The notes below the pieces were generated by a model. It was not told the DNA's origin. It did not search any database and saw only the letters and a program-made list of their open reading frames with translations. The position numbers and the translations under genes are program-made. Of a stretch of DNA of 64,000 bases, positions 63,668-64,000 are shown piece after piece. Source of the DNA: Chryseobacterium sp. MEBOG06 (GTDB lineage Bacteria; Bacteroidota; Bacteroidia; Flavobacteriales; Weeksellaceae). Location of the stretch: positions 1,798,001-1,862,000 of the forward strand of contig NZ_CP084580.1 in assembly GCF_021869765.1 (NCBI RefSeq). The letters are read 5' to 3'. Position 1 is the stretch's first letter, and each line of letters opens with the position of its first letter.

Positions 63668-64000
63668 GGGGTTTGTGCGTAATTTTATTCCGTAATGTTG
63701 TTACTTTGTAGTATAAAATTTACCAAATGAAAAAAAGGTATTAAGTTCATAAAAAAAACTTTTTTTTGTTTTAAATTTTATTAAAAAACACAAATAATTA
63801 TAGCCATAAAAATAATGAACTATAATTACGTAAAATGCAAATGATGAAATAAATATAGAAGTGTATCAATGACCTTAGGATCTTCTTGATAAAAAGACCA
63901 AATGATAATTAAGATAAAAAAAACACAAAGACAAATAGAGAAGTTCAATTGAAAGGTTATTATTACAAAAAAGGGAGGCAATAAGCCTCCTTTTTGTTTT
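63668..64000. other. Terminal non-coding region with a terminator at the window edge
   Basis: About 330 AT-rich bases with no supported gene. At 63967-63995 a hairpin pairs AGGGAGGC with GCCTCCTT around AATAA and is followed by T's, so it could end an unseen short transcript starting near 63700. A small RNA is possible but not shown. Confidence 0.4.

Overview
The window reads as a chromosomal segment of a Bacteroidota bacterium of the Flavobacteriia, most like Chryseobacterium or a close relative. The grounds are an AT-rich genome, promoter elements of the TTTG-N19-TAnnTTTG type, SusC-like and DUF4249 outer-membrane proteins, type IX secretion (T9SS) C-terminal domains, and a Bacteroidota-type arginine pathway built on a succinyl/acetyl-ornithine carbamoyltransferase. 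No rRNA or species-level marker is present, so the genus is inferred.

Region 1 (1-13.2 kb) holds arginine and pyrimidine supply: argC (3' end), argD, argF', argB, argE and argH, then a convergent Lrp/AsnC regulator, then pyrB, carA, a four-helix-bundle gene and carB. The carbamoyl phosphate made by CarAB feeds both ArgF' and PyrB. pyrB is preceded by a promoter, a 23-codon leader ORF, a U-rich stretch and an intrinsic terminator, which is the layout of pyrBI-type attenuation. Several short inverted-repeat units lie between these genes.

Region 2 (13.3-32.1 kb) is mixed housekeeping: two unknown small proteins, a siderophore-type receptor with a PepSY membrane protein and an esterase, an arsR-arsC-acr3 operon with visible operators, several small enzymes, holA and trxB.

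Region 3 (32.5-48.9 kb) looks accessory. Two identical tRNA-Ser(TGA) genes lie 9 kb apart. After the first come a MITE-like element, a membrane protein, a 1-kb gene-poor stretch and three tail-fibre-like genes, one of 1278 codons. After the second come an AraC regulator, a TetX-like monooxygenase fused to a membrane domain, and a TonB receptor/DUF4249 pair. Both segments end in a similar tRNA-end/terminator scar, and the second scar lies among gene debris. No integrase, capsid or portal gene is present.

Region 4 (49-64 kb) holds a DUF6029 protein with a TlpA-like thioredoxin, two Omp28-type secreted proteins with CxxC motifs, a T9SS cargo protein, a DUF6428 gene preceded by two copies of the ars operator, a membrane AraC-type regulator, a MoxR/VWA pair and a histidine kinase/response regulator pair.

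The strongest leads are the pyrB leader, the shared ars operator 36 kb from the ars operon, the tRNA-bounded accessory segments with an isolated tail-fibre operon, the TetX-like/DUF1772-like fusion, and the four-helix-bundle gene between carA and carB flanked by inverted repeats.
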